Positions 53,969-63,923 are shown, counted from the first letter of the stretch. The stretch: DNA of 64,000 bases from Luminiphilus sp. (GCA_028117185.1 JAOHHD010000005.1:1-64000); one strand, 5' to 3'. Translations and numbers: made by a program. Notes: a model not told the origin generated them from the sequence alone.

Positions 53969-55518
53969 GTATTTGGTTCGTACCGCGTGATGCAGCAGCC
54001 CGATCTATGGGCGCTGATGCGGTTGCGGCTGCACTCACCGCTCGCGGTGAAACGGTGGTTCGTAATGGTAGCCGTGGCATGTTGTGGATGGAGCCCCTTG
54101 TTGAGCGCGCTGAGACGCGTGACGGTATACGAGTCGGTTGGTGCAATGTGACGGCGGCGCAGATCGAGCGAGCCCTGCCCTCAGAGGACAGTGAGTACTT
54201 TGTGGGTCCGGTTGAAGAGATTGATTACCTTGCTCGGCAAAATCGCTGGATCTATGAGCGTGTTGGTGTCACTGACCCCTTGGATCCAGATGATTATCTC
54301 CGTCACGGGGGTTTAATCGGACTGCAAAACGCGCTTTCTGTGAGCGGCGATGCCGTCGTCGATATGATCACTGCCTCGGGTTTGCGCGGCCGCGGTGGAG
54401 CGGGATTCCCAGCCGGCATTAAGTGGCGCACGGTAGCCGATCAGTCGGCGCAGCCCCATGCGGGCGAGTCGCGTGACGCGACACCCCACAAGTATATTTG
54501 TGTCAATGCTGATGAGGGCGATAGCGGGACCTTCGCTGACCGCATGTTGATGGAAGGTGATCCTTTTTGTTTGTTGGAGGGGATGACGATTGCGGCGCAT
54601 GCGGTGGGCGCCGATCGAGGTTTGATCTATCTTCGATCAGAATATCCAGACGCTATCGCAACGTTGCAGGCAGCGATCGAGATTGCCCGGGAGCGCAACT
54701 GGTTGGGTGACGATATTCTCGGCGCAAAGGTCGCCTTCGATGTCGAGATTCGGATCGGTGCGGGATCGTACGTGTGTGGAGAAGAAACTGCCATGCTCGA
54801 GAGCCTTGAAGGGCGCCGCGGCGTGGTTCGTGCCAAGCCACCACTGCCTGCAATCAAGGGTTTGTTTGGCACGCCGACGGTCATTAACAATGTATTGACG
54901 ATCGCCAGTGTGCCCTCCATTTTGGCGCGCGGTGCAGAGGCTTATGCCGCACTGGGGAAAGAGCGCTCCCTCGGAACACAGGTATTTCAGTTGGCGGGCA
55001 ATATCGCCCACGGCGGCATTGTTGAGACTGCGTTTGGTATTACAGCACGAGCGTTAGTCAGTGATTTTGGCGGCGGGACTCGCTCGGGCAGACCGGTCAG
55101 GGCTGTCCAGCTAGGTGGCCCCCTTGGTGCTTACCTGCCGGATGACAAGCTCGATGTGGCGATGACTTATGAGGCATTGGCTGCTGCGGGAGGCATGATT
55201 GGTCACGGCGGGATTGTCGTGTTTGACGAGACGGTGAACATGGCTGAGCAGGCGCGTTTTGCGATGGATTTCTGCGTAGAAGAATCCTGTGGCAAGTGCA
55301 CGCCCTGTCGAATAGGGGCAGTCAGGGGTGTTGAGACCATTGACAAGATTCGCGCTGGGAAGGACGTCGCAGGTAACACGGCGCTGCTGCGCGATTTGTG
55401 CGACGTGATGACGCAGGGCTCTCTGTGCGCCATGGGCGGCTTGACGCCCAATCCAGTCCTCAGCGCGATCAATCAATTTCCGGAAGATTTTCAATCACCC
55501 GTGATTGCCACGGGTTGA
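53965..55518 (+). CDS. fdsB: NAD-dependent formate dehydrogenase beta subunit
   Basis: A 517-residue NuoF-like flavoprotein where NAD+ is reduced. It has the NADH/FMN region SGLRGRGGAGFPAGIKW, NADEGDSGTFADRMLME, GAGSYVCGEETAMLESLEG, and the 4Fe-4S ligands EESCGKCTPCRIGAVRG near residue 435. The ~110-residue N-terminal part is thioredoxin-like, as in other FdsB. Overlaps fdsG by 4 bases. Confidence 0.95.
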   Translation: MSIWFVPRDAAARSMGADAVAAALTARGETVVRNGSRGMLWMEPLVERAETRDGIRVGWCNVTAAQIERALPSEDSEYFVGPVEEIDYLARQNRWIYERVGVTDPLDPDDYLRHGGLIGLQNALSVSGDAVVDMITASGLRGRGGAGFPAGIKWRTVADQSAQPHAGESRDATPHKYICVNADEGDSGTFADRMLMEGDPFCLLEGMTIAAHAVGADRGLIYLRSEYPDAIATLQAAIEIARERNWLGDDILGAKVAFDVEIRIGAGSYVCGEETAMLESLEGRRGVVRAKPPLPAIKGLFGTPTVINNVLTIASVPSILARGAEAYAALGKERSLGTQVFQLAGNIAHGGIVETAFGITARALVSDFGGGTRSGRPVRAVQLGGPLGAYLPDDKLDVAMTYEALAAAGGMIGHGGIVVFDETVNMAEQARFAMDFCVEESCGKCTPCRIGAVRGVETIDKIRAGKDVAGNTALLRDLCDVMTQGSLCAMGGLTPNPVLSAINQFPEDFQSPVIATG

Positions 55519-55528
55519 GGGTGATGCA

Positions 55529-58336
55529 ATGAATATGGTTCAGCAATTTGACCCCGCTCAGCTCGATCTGTCGCAGGATTATGGTACGCCTGCACTGCAT
55601 TCTGAGGTCGCAGTCACTGTTCACATTGACGGTATGCCCGTTACTGTGCCCGAGGGGACCTCAGTGATGCGCGCGGCCGCCATCGCCGGCGCCAACATAC
55701 CTAAGCTATGTGCCACCGATAATGTTGAAGCCTTTGGTTCCTGCCGGTTGTGCTTGGTCGAGATCGAAGGACGCAATGGCACCCCTGCTTCCTGCACGAC
55801 GCCCTGCCAAGAAGGTATGTCGGTCAAGACGCAAACTCCTCGCCTCGACAAATTACGAAAAGGAGTGATGGAACTCTATATTTCAGATCACCCGTTGGAC
55901 TGTTTAACCTGCCCGGCTAATGGTGACTGCGAACTGCAGGATATGGCCGGTGCAGTCGGGCTACGTGATGTTCGTTACGGTATGGAAGGAGCGAATCATC
56001 TCGAGGGTGTTAAGGATGAGTCCAATCCCTACTTCACCTTTGATACCAGTAAGTGCATCGTTTGTAGTCGATGTGTTCGTGCGTGTTCAGAGGTGCAAGG
56101 TACGTTTGCTCTGACCATCGCAGGTCGCGGATTTGGCTCGCGCGTATCACCGAGCGAGCAGCAACCCTTTTTAGAGAGCGAGTGTGTGTCTTGTGGCGCT
56201 TGCGTTCAGGCTTGTCCTACGGCCACGCTGCAAGAGAAGAGCGTTATTGAGCTGGGTGTGCCCAGTCGCAAGGTCAAAACCACCTGCGCTTACTGTGGTG
56301 TGGGGTGTTCGTTTGTTGCCGAGTTGCGTGGTGATGAAGTGGTGCGCATGGTGCCGGATAAGCAAGGCGGCGCCAATGCCGGGCACTCTTGTGTGAAAGG
56401 GCGATTCGCTTGGGGCTATGCGCAGCATCAAGATCGCATTACCACACCGATGATTCGCGACAGCATCGACGCAGCGTGGCAAGAGGTCAGTTGGGAGGAG
56501 GCGATTGGTTTCGCTGCGGATCGTTTTAATGCCATCAAGGCCAGCCACGGCGTTGATGCCATCGGGGGGATCACGTCCTCGCGCTGCACGAATGAAGAAG
56601 TCTATGTGGTGCAGAAAATGGTCCGCGCCGCATTCGGCACCAACAACGTCGACACTTGTGCACGCGTGTGCCACTCACCCACTGGCTATGGCCTAAAACA
56701 GACCTTCGGCACCAGTGCGGGCACGCAAGACTTTGCATCAGTGCAGCACGCCGACGTGATGATGGTGATTGGTGCCAACCCCACCGACGCGCACCCAGTA
56801 TTTGGCTCGCGGATGAAGCGTAGGCTGCGAGAGGGCGCAGATCTTATTGTGATTGATCCCCGCTCCATTGACCTTGTTCGTTCGCCTCACGTGAGTGCGG
56901 AGCATCATTTACAGCTATTACCCGGCACTAATGTGGCCGTTCTCAACGCGATTTCCCACGTGGTGGCTAGCGAAGGATTAATCGATGAGGCTTTTGTTGC
57001 TGAGCGTTGCGATCGTGCATCGTTTAAAGCCTGGGAAGATTTTATCCGTCTACCTGAAAACAGCCCCGAAGCGTTGGAGGCTGTTACCGGCGTCCCTGCA
57101 GCAACCCTGCGTGCGGCAGCGCGGACGTTCGCGACGGCTAACAATGGCGCTATTTATTACGGATTGGGCGTCACTGAACACTCTCAAGGTTCAACGATGG
57201 TCATGGCCATGGCGAATTTGGCGATGGCGACGGGCAATATTGGCCGGCTGGGTGTGGGAGTGAATCCGCTCCGTGGCCAAAACAATGTTCAGGGTTCCTG
57301 CGATATGGGATCTTTTCCCCATGAGTTTGTCGGGTATCGCCATGTGTCTGATGACACGGTCCGCGAGCAGTTTTCACAGATTTGGGGTGTCGAACTGCGC
57401 GAAGATCCCGGTATGCGAATACCCAATATGCTCGATTCTGCGGTGAGTGGAGGGTTCAAGGGGCTCTATATTCAGGGCGAAGATATTGCCCAATCTGATC
57501 CCAATACGCAGCATGTTGCGGCAGCGCTCACTGCTATGGATTGCGTCATCGTGCAGGATTTGTTTTTGAACGAGACCGCACAGTTTGCGCATGTGTTCCT
57601 CCCCGGTACGTCATTCCTCGAAAAAGACGGGACCTTTACCAACGCTGAGCGGCGTATTAATCGTGTGCGCCCCGTGATGACTTCTCGAACAGGACGTTCA
57701 GAGTGGGAGGCAACGTGTGCGCTGAGCGAGGCGATGGGCTATCCCATGCCCTACGACAGCGCGGCAGAGATTATGGATGAGATTGCCGAACTGACGCCCA
57801 CGTTTGCCGGCGTCTCCTTTGACCTGCTGGATAAATTAGGCAGCGTGCAATGGCCCTGTAACGAGCAGGCACCCACCGGAACCCCGATCATGCATAAGGA
57901 TCGATTTGTGCGCGGTGAGGGGCAGTTTATGACCACCCCATATGTGCCCACTGATGAGCGATCGACACGCAAGTTTCCGCTTTTGTTAACGACCGGGCGG
58001 ATTCTGAGTCAATACAATGTCGGTGCACAAACGCGGAGAACCGAGAATATCGTCTGGCATTCTGAGGATCTGCTGGATATTCACGAAGCGGATGCTGAGG
58101 CCCGTGGCGTGAAAGAGGGCGATTGGGTAGAGATTGCCAGTCGAGCTGGGCAAACCAAAATGCGTGTGCGCATCAGTGACGATATTCCCGCAGGCGTGGT
58201 GTATACCACCTTCCATCATCCGGTGAGCGGGACAAATGTGATTACCACGGACAATTCGGATTGGGCGACCAACTGCCCAGAATATAAAGTGACCGCGGTG
58301 CAAATTCGGCCGGTGTCTGCACCAGCGTCAGCGTGA
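55529..58336 (+). CDS. fdsA: NAD-dependent formate dehydrogenase alpha subunit (Mo enzyme)
   Basis: A 935-residue catalytic subunit oxidising formate to CO2. From the N-terminus: a [2Fe-2S] ferredoxin-like domain (CATDNVEAFGSCRLC), a His-Cys3 cluster (HPLDCLTCPANGDC), two 4Fe-4S clusters (CIVCSRCVRAC, CVSCGACVQACP), then the bis-MGD domain with the CAYCGVGC cluster. The molybdenum ligand is Cys381 in NNVDTCARVCHSPTGYGL, followed by the active-site His; it is Cys, not selenocysteine. ATG at 55529 is preferred; the longer frame from 55505 overlaps fdsB. Together with FdsG, FdsB and FdsD it forms a soluble NAD+-reducing complex. Confidence 0.96.
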   Translation: MNMVQQFDPAQLDLSQDYGTPALHSEVAVTVHIDGMPVTVPEGTSVMRAAAIAGANIPKLCATDNVEAFGSCRLCLVEIEGRNGTPASCTTPCQEGMSVKTQTPRLDKLRKGVMELYISDHPLDCLTCPANGDCELQDMAGAVGLRDVRYGMEGANHLEGVKDESNPYFTFDTSKCIVCSRCVRACSEVQGTFALTIAGRGFGSRVSPSEQQPFLESECVSCGACVQACPTATLQEKSVIELGVPSRKVKTTCAYCGVGCSFVAELRGDEVVRMVPDKQGGANAGHSCVKGRFAWGYAQHQDRITTPMIRDSIDAAWQEVSWEEAIGFAADRFNAIKASHGVDAIGGITSSRCTNEEVYVVQKMVRAAFGTNNVDTCARVCHSPTGYGLKQTFGTSAGTQDFASVQHADVMMVIGANPTDAHPVFGSRMKRRLREGADLIVIDPRSIDLVRSPHVSAEHHLQLLPGTNVAVLNAISHVVASEGLIDEAFVAERCDRASFKAWEDFIRLPENSPEALEAVTGVPAATLRAAARTFATANNGAIYYGLGVTEHSQGSTMVMAMANLAMATGNIGRLGVGVNPLRGQNNVQGSCDMGSFPHEFVGYRHVSDDTVREQFSQIWGVELREDPGMRIPNMLDSAVSGGFKGLYIQGEDIAQSDPNTQHVAAALTAMDCVIVQDLFLNETAQFAHVFLPGTSFLEKDGTFTNAERRINRVRPVMTSRTGRSEWEATCALSEAMGYPMPYDSAAEIMDEIAELTPTFAGVSFDLLDKLGSVQWPCNEQAPTGTPIMHKDRFVRGEGQFMTTPYVPTDERSTRKFPLLLTTGRILSQYNVGAQTRRTENIVWHSEDLLDIHEADAEARGVKEGDWVEIASRAGQTKMRVRISDDIPAGVVYTTFHHPVSGTNVITTDNSDWATNCPEYKVTAVQIRPVSAPASA

Positions 58337-58343
58337 ACCAGTG

Positions 58344-58547
58344 ATGGAATATCATCAAGAACACTTGGTCAGGATGGCGAATCAAATTGCCGGTGGCGTG
58401 CCCTCACGCGAGGATGTGGCGGGGCAAGTGAGCCATCATATGCGTCAATTTTGGACGCCTGTGATGCTCAAAGAGCTGTCGAATATTGCCGCCGACAAGC
58501 CTGATTGTGTCGATGCAGCGGTGCATGCAGCGCTAGCGGCGCTCTAG
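58344..58547 (+). CDS. fdsD: Formate dehydrogenase delta subunit
   Basis: A 67-residue protein matching FdsD in size and place, with HLVRMANQIAGGVPSREDVAGQVSHHMRQFWTP, the pattern of the family. FdsD assists maturation or stability of the FdsA cofactor site. It starts 8 bases after the fdsA stop and closes the operon. Confidence 0.85.
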   Translation: MEYHQEHLVRMANQIAGGVPSREDVAGQVSHHMRQFWTPVMLKELSNIAADKPDCVDAAVHAALAAL

Positions 58548-58551
58548 CGGA

Positions 58552-58577
58552 AAAAGCGCGTTGAGCGTGACGCTTTT
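58552..58577 (+). terminator. Possible terminator after fdsD
   Basis: AAAAGCG at 58552-58558 pairs with CGCTTTT at 58571-58577 around a 12-base loop, just behind the fdsD stop. The paired T's take the place of the usual free T-run, so efficiency is uncertain. Confidence 0.5.
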
Positions 58578-58758
58578 GGTCACACGTGTGTCGGATTTGA
58601 GATAGCGCCGTCAGCAAAGAAAGCGCCCAATGCGCAACAGTACTCAGAGAGGATGGAGCATCTCGAGTAGGATGAAAAACAAGTTAAAAATGGCGACTTC
58701 CGTGATCTGTTAGCGCCATTTCACGCGAACATCATTAGCACAGAGCACAGGAGATCTT

Positions 58759-61329
58759 ATGGCAGCTTTACCCGAAAAAGCGCGAGTGGTGATCATCGGT
58801 CAAGGCGGCATTGTGGGCGCCTCGGTGGCACATCACCTGGTCGAAGCCGGTTGGGATGACATTGTCGGGCTAGAAAAGTCGGCGATACCGACAGACATTG
58901 GCTCAACTTCCCATGCCTCTGATTTCTGTTACATGACCTCTCACGACAAGCTAACGGTTTTCACCAGCACCTATAGTCGTGAGTTTTACAAGTCGCGAGG
59001 CAACTTTATTGAGATAGGTGGCATGGAAGTCGCGCGCAAGGGTGACGATGCTCAGGTGCAAGAGCTGTTGCGCAAAGTGGCTTCAGGTAAAGCTTTTGGT
59101 ACCAATGCACACATGATTACCGCAGCGGAAGCCAAAGAGCGCTTTCCGTTATTAGAAGAAGACACCATCGAGTGTGCCATGTGGGACCCCGACGCGGGAC
59201 TCGTGACGCCCCGGTCGCAGAAAGTCGCGGGCGATCTGGTAGATGAGGCGGTCGCGGCAGGCAAACTGAAAGCCTTCCCCTATACGCCCGCGGAAGAGAT
59301 TATTGTCGAGAACGGTCGGGCGGTTGGCGTGAAAACCGCCAAAGGCACCATCATGGCCGATCACGTTGTGCTGAGTGCGGGCATTTGGGGTTCACTGGTG
59401 TCAGAGACGGCAAAGATTAAATTGCCACTAATGCCAGTCGAACATCCACTGCTATTTTTCGGGCCCTGGGATGCCCTTGAGGATACTGGAAAAGATATCG
59501 TTTATCCCTTGTTTCGCGATCAGGGTAACAGCGCTTATGTGCGCGATACCGGCGATCCGACAACGCCAGAGGGCGGTCTATTAGAGTGGGGTTATTACGA
59601 GCCTTTTGAGCCTCGCATTGTTGAGGCTAGCGCGATTTCGGAACCTGAGGACGCGCGGATGTCGCCCTCTATGAATGATCTGTCGTTGGATCAAGTCATC
59701 GAGGCGTTTGAGCGCTCCGTTGAACTGACCCCAGTCTTGGCGGATCTGCCTTGGGAAGAGCGTCGCTCCTTTAACGGCTTGTTGTCGGTAACAACTGATG
59801 GCGGCTCGATTATCGGGGAAGCCCCCGATGTCAGAGGCTTGTGGTTGTGCGAGGCCGTTTGGGTGAAGGATGGACCCGGTGCTGGCAAGTTATTGGCAGA
59901 TTGGATGACTAAAGGTCGCACCGAGATGGACCCGCATGGGGTTGACCCGGCGCGGCATTACCCGGTGCAACTGACTGACGAATTTATTCGCAACCGCAGT
60001 TACGAGGTGGCGCAAAAGATCTATACGCCAGCGGTGCACCCGCGAGAGCCTTACGCGTCGTCACGGCAAATGCGCACCAGCCCGTTTTATGAGCGCGAAG
60101 TGGCGCTGGGTGGCTACTTCATGGAAGTCGCTGGCTGGGAGCGGGCCTATGGCTACGCAGCCAATGAGGCAACGCTGCTTGAGACCTACCGCGATCGCGT
60201 GCCGACGCGTGCTGCAGAGTGGGATAACCGTCACTTTTGGGAGGTCTCCAATGCGGAGCACCTTGCACTGAGTGACGGCGTGGGCATGATTAACTTGTCT
60301 CATTTTGCCATTTTCGATGTGGTGGGTGGGGATGCTGAAGCGCTGCTGGAGTTTTGTTCGGTAGCCAAAGTCGGTACCGATACGCCTGTCGGCAAGGGGG
60401 TTTACACCCACTTCCTCGACCAAACCGGTGGCATTCACTCCGACTTAACGATTATTCGCCTCACACAAGACAGTTTTAGGGTCATCTGTGGCGGTGATAC
60501 GGGGCATCGTGACTATGTTTGGATGAAGCGCATGTGCGACAAGCTCGCGCTGAGTGATGTGACCTTTGTCGATCAGACCGAACAGATTGCGACGCTGGGT
60601 CTTTGGGGCCCCGAAGCCCGCATCACGTTGCAAAAACTGATGGATGATCCCGAGAGCGTCTCCCATGAAGCGTTTCCCTATGCCACGGCAAAGGAAATCA
60701 ACGTTCAGGGCGTGACGATTTGGGCTTTCCGTATCTCTTATGTCGGTGAGCAAGGCTGGGAGCTGTACTTCCCCTTTGGCGAAGGACTTGGCTTGTGGGA
60801 CGCACTCTTTGCATTGGGTGTCACGCCGGTTGGTATCGAAACTTACGCTAATAGCCGGCGTTTGGAGAAGAGTTTGCGCCTCCAAAACGATGACTTGGAG
60901 ACCGATTACAACCTTTACGAAGCCGGACTGTCGCGGCCCAAAGTCAAAGCCGCGGATTTCCACGGTAAAGACGCGTACGTTGCCCAGCGTGAATTACCTG
61001 AGCAGGCGGCCTATTTGTGTACGTTTGTGCTGGAGGATACAACCGACGAGAACGGGGTGGTCCGCTACCCGGTTGGACACTGGCCTCTGCTCGATCCAGA
61101 GACCCACGAGGTGATCATTGACACTCATGGGCGTCGTTCTTACACCACAAGTGTCGCTTTTGGACCGTCTTTAGGCCAGAATATCGCGATGGGGTACCTC
61201 CCCACTGATCGCGCTAAAGAAGGCGAGACGGTGCTAATGGAATATTTTGGCTGCTTCTTCCCGGCCAAGATTGTCTCTGTCGGCTATCGAGCCCTGCTCG
61301 ATCCAGCCAACGAGCGTGTCCGAAGCTGA
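58759..61329 (+). CDS. FAD-dependent demethylase with GcvT domain (dimethylglycine/sarcosine dehydrogenase-like)
   Basis: An 856-residue two-part enzyme. Residues ~1-420 are an FAD oxidase fold (VVIIGQGGIVGASVAHHLVEAGW) with His52 in GSTSHASDFCY at the place where the family binds FAD covalently; residues ~430-856 are a GcvT-type folate-binding domain (LSHFAIFDVVGGDAEALLEF, YVGEQGWELYFP, SRRLEKSLRLQNDDL). Such fusions oxidise an N-methyl group and pass it to THF as 5,10-methylene-THF, as in dimethylglycine and sarcosine dehydrogenases. It stands behind the formate operon and before a GbdR-like regulator, consistent with betaine-derived methyl groups feeding C1 metabolism. The exact substrate is inferred. 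Confidence 0.86.
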   Translation: MAALPEKARVVIIGQGGIVGASVAHHLVEAGWDDIVGLEKSAIPTDIGSTSHASDFCYMTSHDKLTVFTSTYSREFYKSRGNFIEIGGMEVARKGDDAQVQELLRKVASGKAFGTNAHMITAAEAKERFPLLEEDTIECAMWDPDAGLVTPRSQKVAGDLVDEAVAAGKLKAFPYTPAEEIIVENGRAVGVKTAKGTIMADHVVLSAGIWGSLVSETAKIKLPLMPVEHPLLFFGPWDALEDTGKDIVYPLFRDQGNSAYVRDTGDPTTPEGGLLEWGYYEPFEPRIVEASAISEPEDARMSPSMNDLSLDQVIEAFERSVELTPVLADLPWEERRSFNGLLSVTTDGGSIIGEAPDVRGLWLCEAVWVKDGPGAGKLLADWMTKGRTEMDPHGVDPARHYPVQLTDEFIRNRSYEVAQKIYTPAVHPREPYASSRQMRTSPFYEREVALGGYFMEVAGWERAYGYAANEATLLETYRDRVPTRAAEWDNRHFWEVSNAEHLALSDGVGMINLSHFAIFDVVGGDAEALLEFCSVAKVGTDTPVGKGVYTHFLDQTGGIHSDLTIIRLTQDSFRVICGGDTGHRDYVWMKRMCDKLALSDVTFVDQTEQIATLGLWGPEARITLQKLMDDPESVSHEAFPYATAKEINVQGVTIWAFRISYVGEQGWELYFPFGEGLGLWDALFALGVTPVGIETYANSRRLEKSLRLQNDDLETDYNLYEAGLSRPKVKAADFHGKDAYVAQRELPEQAAYLCTFVLEDTTDENGVVRYPVGHWPLLDPETHEVIIDTHGRRSYTTSVAFGPSLGQNIAMGYLPTDRAKEGETVLMEYFGCFFPAKIVSVGYRALLDPANERVRS

Positions 61330-61362
61330 GGTGCCAGTTATCGCGTAATCTGGAGAGGCAGC

Positions 61363-62394
61363 ATGGAGCAGACGCGGGCGTTCAACTCACCAGCTAAGCG
61401 CGTGGGCTTTTTGTTGATGGATCAGTTCACACTGATCTCACTCTCCAGTGCCATCGATCCACTGAGAGTGGCCAATTTGCTCTCTGATACCGCGCTGTAT
61501 AGCTGGTATTTAATTGGTTCGGGAGAGCGGGATCAGGTGAGCAGTGACGGTATTCGCGTCGCCCTCGATTACACGCTAACGGATGAAGTCAACCTAGACC
61601 TCATCATTGTCGTCGGCGGGATCGATATCGAACAAACCGTGCAACGAGCAGATCTTGCCTGGCTGCGGAAGCAGGCGCAAAAGGGCGTGCAGTTGGGTGC
61701 GCTCTGCACGGGGTCCTATGCACTGGCCAGCGCAGGGTTGCTGAACGGTTATCAGTGCAGTGCTCACTGGGACTGTTTAACGTTGCTCACCGAGCAATTT
61801 CCTGCCATCGATTTCAACTCCCACCTCTATACGATTGACCGCGATCGATTGACCTGCAGTGGAGGCACTGTTCCCCTGCATATGATGTTAGCGATGATCG
61901 CTAAGCGGCATCCCCAGTCTTTGGTTGACGGTGTCGCCGACATGCTGATCTGCGAGCGCCATCGGTCAGACGCTGAGATGCAAGTCATCCCGATGTGGTC
62001 GAGAAAGGGCGATGTGCAACCCAAACTCAAAGAGGTTTTGCAGTTAATGGAGGCTAATTTAGAAGAGCCCATTACACTGCAGGAGCTGGCAGACTATGTC
62101 AGCCTGTCTCGTCGGCAGCTGGAGAGGCTTTTTTTAAAGCATCTGCACAGTACCCCTTCACGTTACTACTTAAAATTGCGGCTTGATCGAGCGCGGCGTC
62201 TGCTCAAGCAAACGTCTCGCTCGATTGTCGAAATTACATCGATGTGCGGATTCGTTTCCACCACCCATTTCAGTCGTTGTTATCGCAAATATATGGGTGT
62301 GTCGCCCAGGAGCGATCGCGTGCAGGGGGAGGCGAAGATTTTTAAAATCTTCGAGTCAGAACTGCCAGCTGAAGGAGCAGGGTTTTTGAACTAG
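61363..62394 (+). CDS. GlxA-type AraC-family regulator, GbdR-like
   Basis: A 343-residue regulator with a DJ-1/PfpI-like ligand domain (RVGFLLMDQFTLISLSSAID, QLGALCTGSYALASAGLLNG) and a C-terminal AraC domain (ITLQELADYVSLSRRQLERL, then IVEITSMCGFVSTTHFSRCY). This architecture is that of GbdR/CdhR, which activate glycine-betaine, dimethylglycine and carnitine catabolism. It follows the demethylase gene by 33 bases on the same strand, with GGAGAGG before the ATG. It probably senses dimethylglycine or a relative and controls the upstream genes. Confidence 0.88.
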   Translation: MEQTRAFNSPAKRVGFLLMDQFTLISLSSAIDPLRVANLLSDTALYSWYLIGSGERDQVSSDGIRVALDYTLTDEVNLDLIIVVGGIDIEQTVQRADLAWLRKQAQKGVQLGALCTGSYALASAGLLNGYQCSAHWDCLTLLTEQFPAIDFNSHLYTIDRDRLTCSGGTVPLHMMLAMIAKRHPQSLVDGVADMLICERHRSDAEMQVIPMWSRKGDVQPKLKEVLQLMEANLEEPITLQELADYVSLSRRQLERLFLKHLHSTPSRYYLKLRLDRARRLLKQTSRSIVEITSMCGFVSTTHFSRCYRKYMGVSPRSDRVQGEAKIFKIFESELPAEGAGFLN

Positions 62395-62460
62395 GTGTTG
62401 GGGAGCTCGGGCGGGCTACTCGCTACTTGCGCTAGCCGACGCTTGTCACCCTGAGGGGGC

Positions 62461-62874
62461 TCAAGTCTGTCTGGGCAGGCGCACGCCCGCTTCGATCTCA
62501 ACCCAAGGCAATGATGACTGGCACCAAATCTGAAACCGCGGCGTTAACGCGTGTTTTTGCCGGCACCCGCCGAGTCTCACAGAGAGGGGGCCGGTGCCAT
62601 CGGTGTTGCTGGTATGAATCATCGTCGCGCAACGTCCACAAAAGCTCATGGCGCGTGCCCGACCGCTTTCAGCTGTTTTGATATAAGCGTTAAGCGTGCC
62701 GTTGGTCAGGTTAAAATGCTTGCGGCTGATGCGCGCGGCAAACTGGAAGGCTGAGGCGCCCACCGTCTGGCAATCGCCGCAATGGCACACGACCACAAGC
62801 TCAGTGTCGAGCGTGGCCTCCCACGTGATGTCGCCGCACAAGCAGGCACCATCGACTGGCATCATTGTGCTCAC
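62461..62874 (-). CDS. GFA-family zinc-binding protein
   Basis: A 137-residue protein of the glutathione-dependent formaldehyde-activating family fold. The zinc ligands appear as ACLCGDITWE, VCHCGDCQTVG and FCGRCATMIH. Many members have no formaldehyde activity, but its position beside a methyl-demethylation system makes handling of C1 aldehydes conceivable. Translation can start at GTG 62874 or at one of the two ATGs three or four codons in. It is 8 bases from the LLM gene stop, so it is likely in one operon with it. Confidence 0.85.
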   Translation of the reverse strand: MSTMMPVDGACLCGDITWEATLDTELVVVCHCGDCQTVGASAFQFAARISRKHFNLTNGTLNAYIKTAESGRARAMSFCGRCATMIHTSNTDGTGPLSVRLGGCRQKHALTPRFQIWCQSSLPWVEIEAGVRLPRQT

Positions 62875-62882
62875 GAGGCGCC

Positions 62883-63923
62883 TTACAGCATTTCTTGTGC
62901 GAAAAGCGCTAGTACCTCAGGGTCTTGTACGCCGAGTAACATACTGCCCACTTCACCCCGCTTGCCAGCTTCTTTCCATACCTGCAAACGTTCAATAATG
63001 CGCCCGCGGGGCCCTATGAGTGAGACGTCGTCCAGCAGTGCGTTGGGCACCTTGGCTTCGGCTTCTTGTTTTTTCCCACTGAGGTAGAGCGCCTGAATCT
63101 CATCAGCGGCATCGCCATAGCCCAGTCGCGTGGCATACTCGTGATAGAAGTTTTTATCTTTTGCCCCCATTCCGCCGATGTAGAGTGCCAGCCAAGGTCG
63201 CAAGGAGTCATAGGCGGCATCAAGGTCGTCGTTCATCGCCACCGTGACAAAGGGTGCCACATCGAAATCCTTGAGACTCTTGCCGTTGCCTGCTTTCTCA
63301 AAGCCTTGTTCAATTGACTCACCGATCACGGCGTATTTTGTGGGATCCATCCAAACGGGAAATACGCCGTCACCCACTTCACCGGCGCAGCGTAATCCGG
63401 CGGGCGTGATCGAAGCGGTGTAAATCGGAATATTCTCGCTCGCCGCTAAGATCGACTTAAGTGGTTTGCCTAGCCCGGTAGTCCCTTCTCCAGTGTTGGG
63501 CAGCTGGTACATTTTGCCATCGAGTTCGACAGGTCCTTCGCGCTTAAAGATCTTGCGCATGATCTGAATATATTCTTTGGTTCGGGTAACGGGTTTGCCG
63601 TAGGGCACGCCATGCCATCCTTCGACGACTTGCGGTCCTGACGCACCCAAACCAACAATAAATCTGCCGCCAGAGAGTTGATCGAGTGACATAGCCGTCA
63701 TGGCACACATGGCAGGCGTTCTCGCCGGCATTTGCATAATGGCCGTACCCACTCGGATTTTACTGGTGTTGGCGAGAACCCAAGTAGCAGAGGTCACGGC
63801 GTCGTTACCATAGGCCTCTGCGGTCCACACGGAGTCATACCCCATAGACTCGGCTGTTTTAATCAGGTCCAACGGAATATGAATCTGTTTACCTGAGTAA
63901 CCGAGAAGAAATCCGAGTTTCAT
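62883..63923 (-). CDS. LLM-class (luciferase-like) flavin/F420-type oxidoreductase
   Basis: A 346-residue TIM-barrel protein of the luciferase-like monooxygenase family, F420-dependent branch by pattern: LGFLLGYSGKQIHIP, AESMGYDSVWTAEAYG, RVGTAIMQMPARTPAM, LGASGPQVVEGWHG, and SAKVPNALLDDVSLIGP-like blocks near the end. In gammaproteobacteria the cofactor may be FMN or F420; it cannot be decided here. Substrate unknown. It is first in a two-gene unit with the GFA protein. Confidence 0.88.
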   Translation of the reverse strand: MKLGFLLGYSGKQIHIPLDLIKTAESMGYDSVWTAEAYGNDAVTSATWVLANTSKIRVGTAIMQMPARTPAMCAMTAMSLDQLSGGRFIVGLGASGPQVVEGWHGVPYGKPVTRTKEYIQIMRKIFKREGPVELDGKMYQLPNTGEGTTGLGKPLKSILAASENIPIYTASITPAGLRCAGEVGDGVFPVWMDPTKYAVIGESIEQGFEKAGNGKSLKDFDVAPFVTVAMNDDLDAAYDSLRPWLALYIGGMGAKDKNFYHEYATRLGYGDAADEIQALYLSGKKQEAEAKVPNALLDDVSLIGPRGRIIERLQVWKEAGKRGEVGSMLLGVQDPEVLALFAQEML

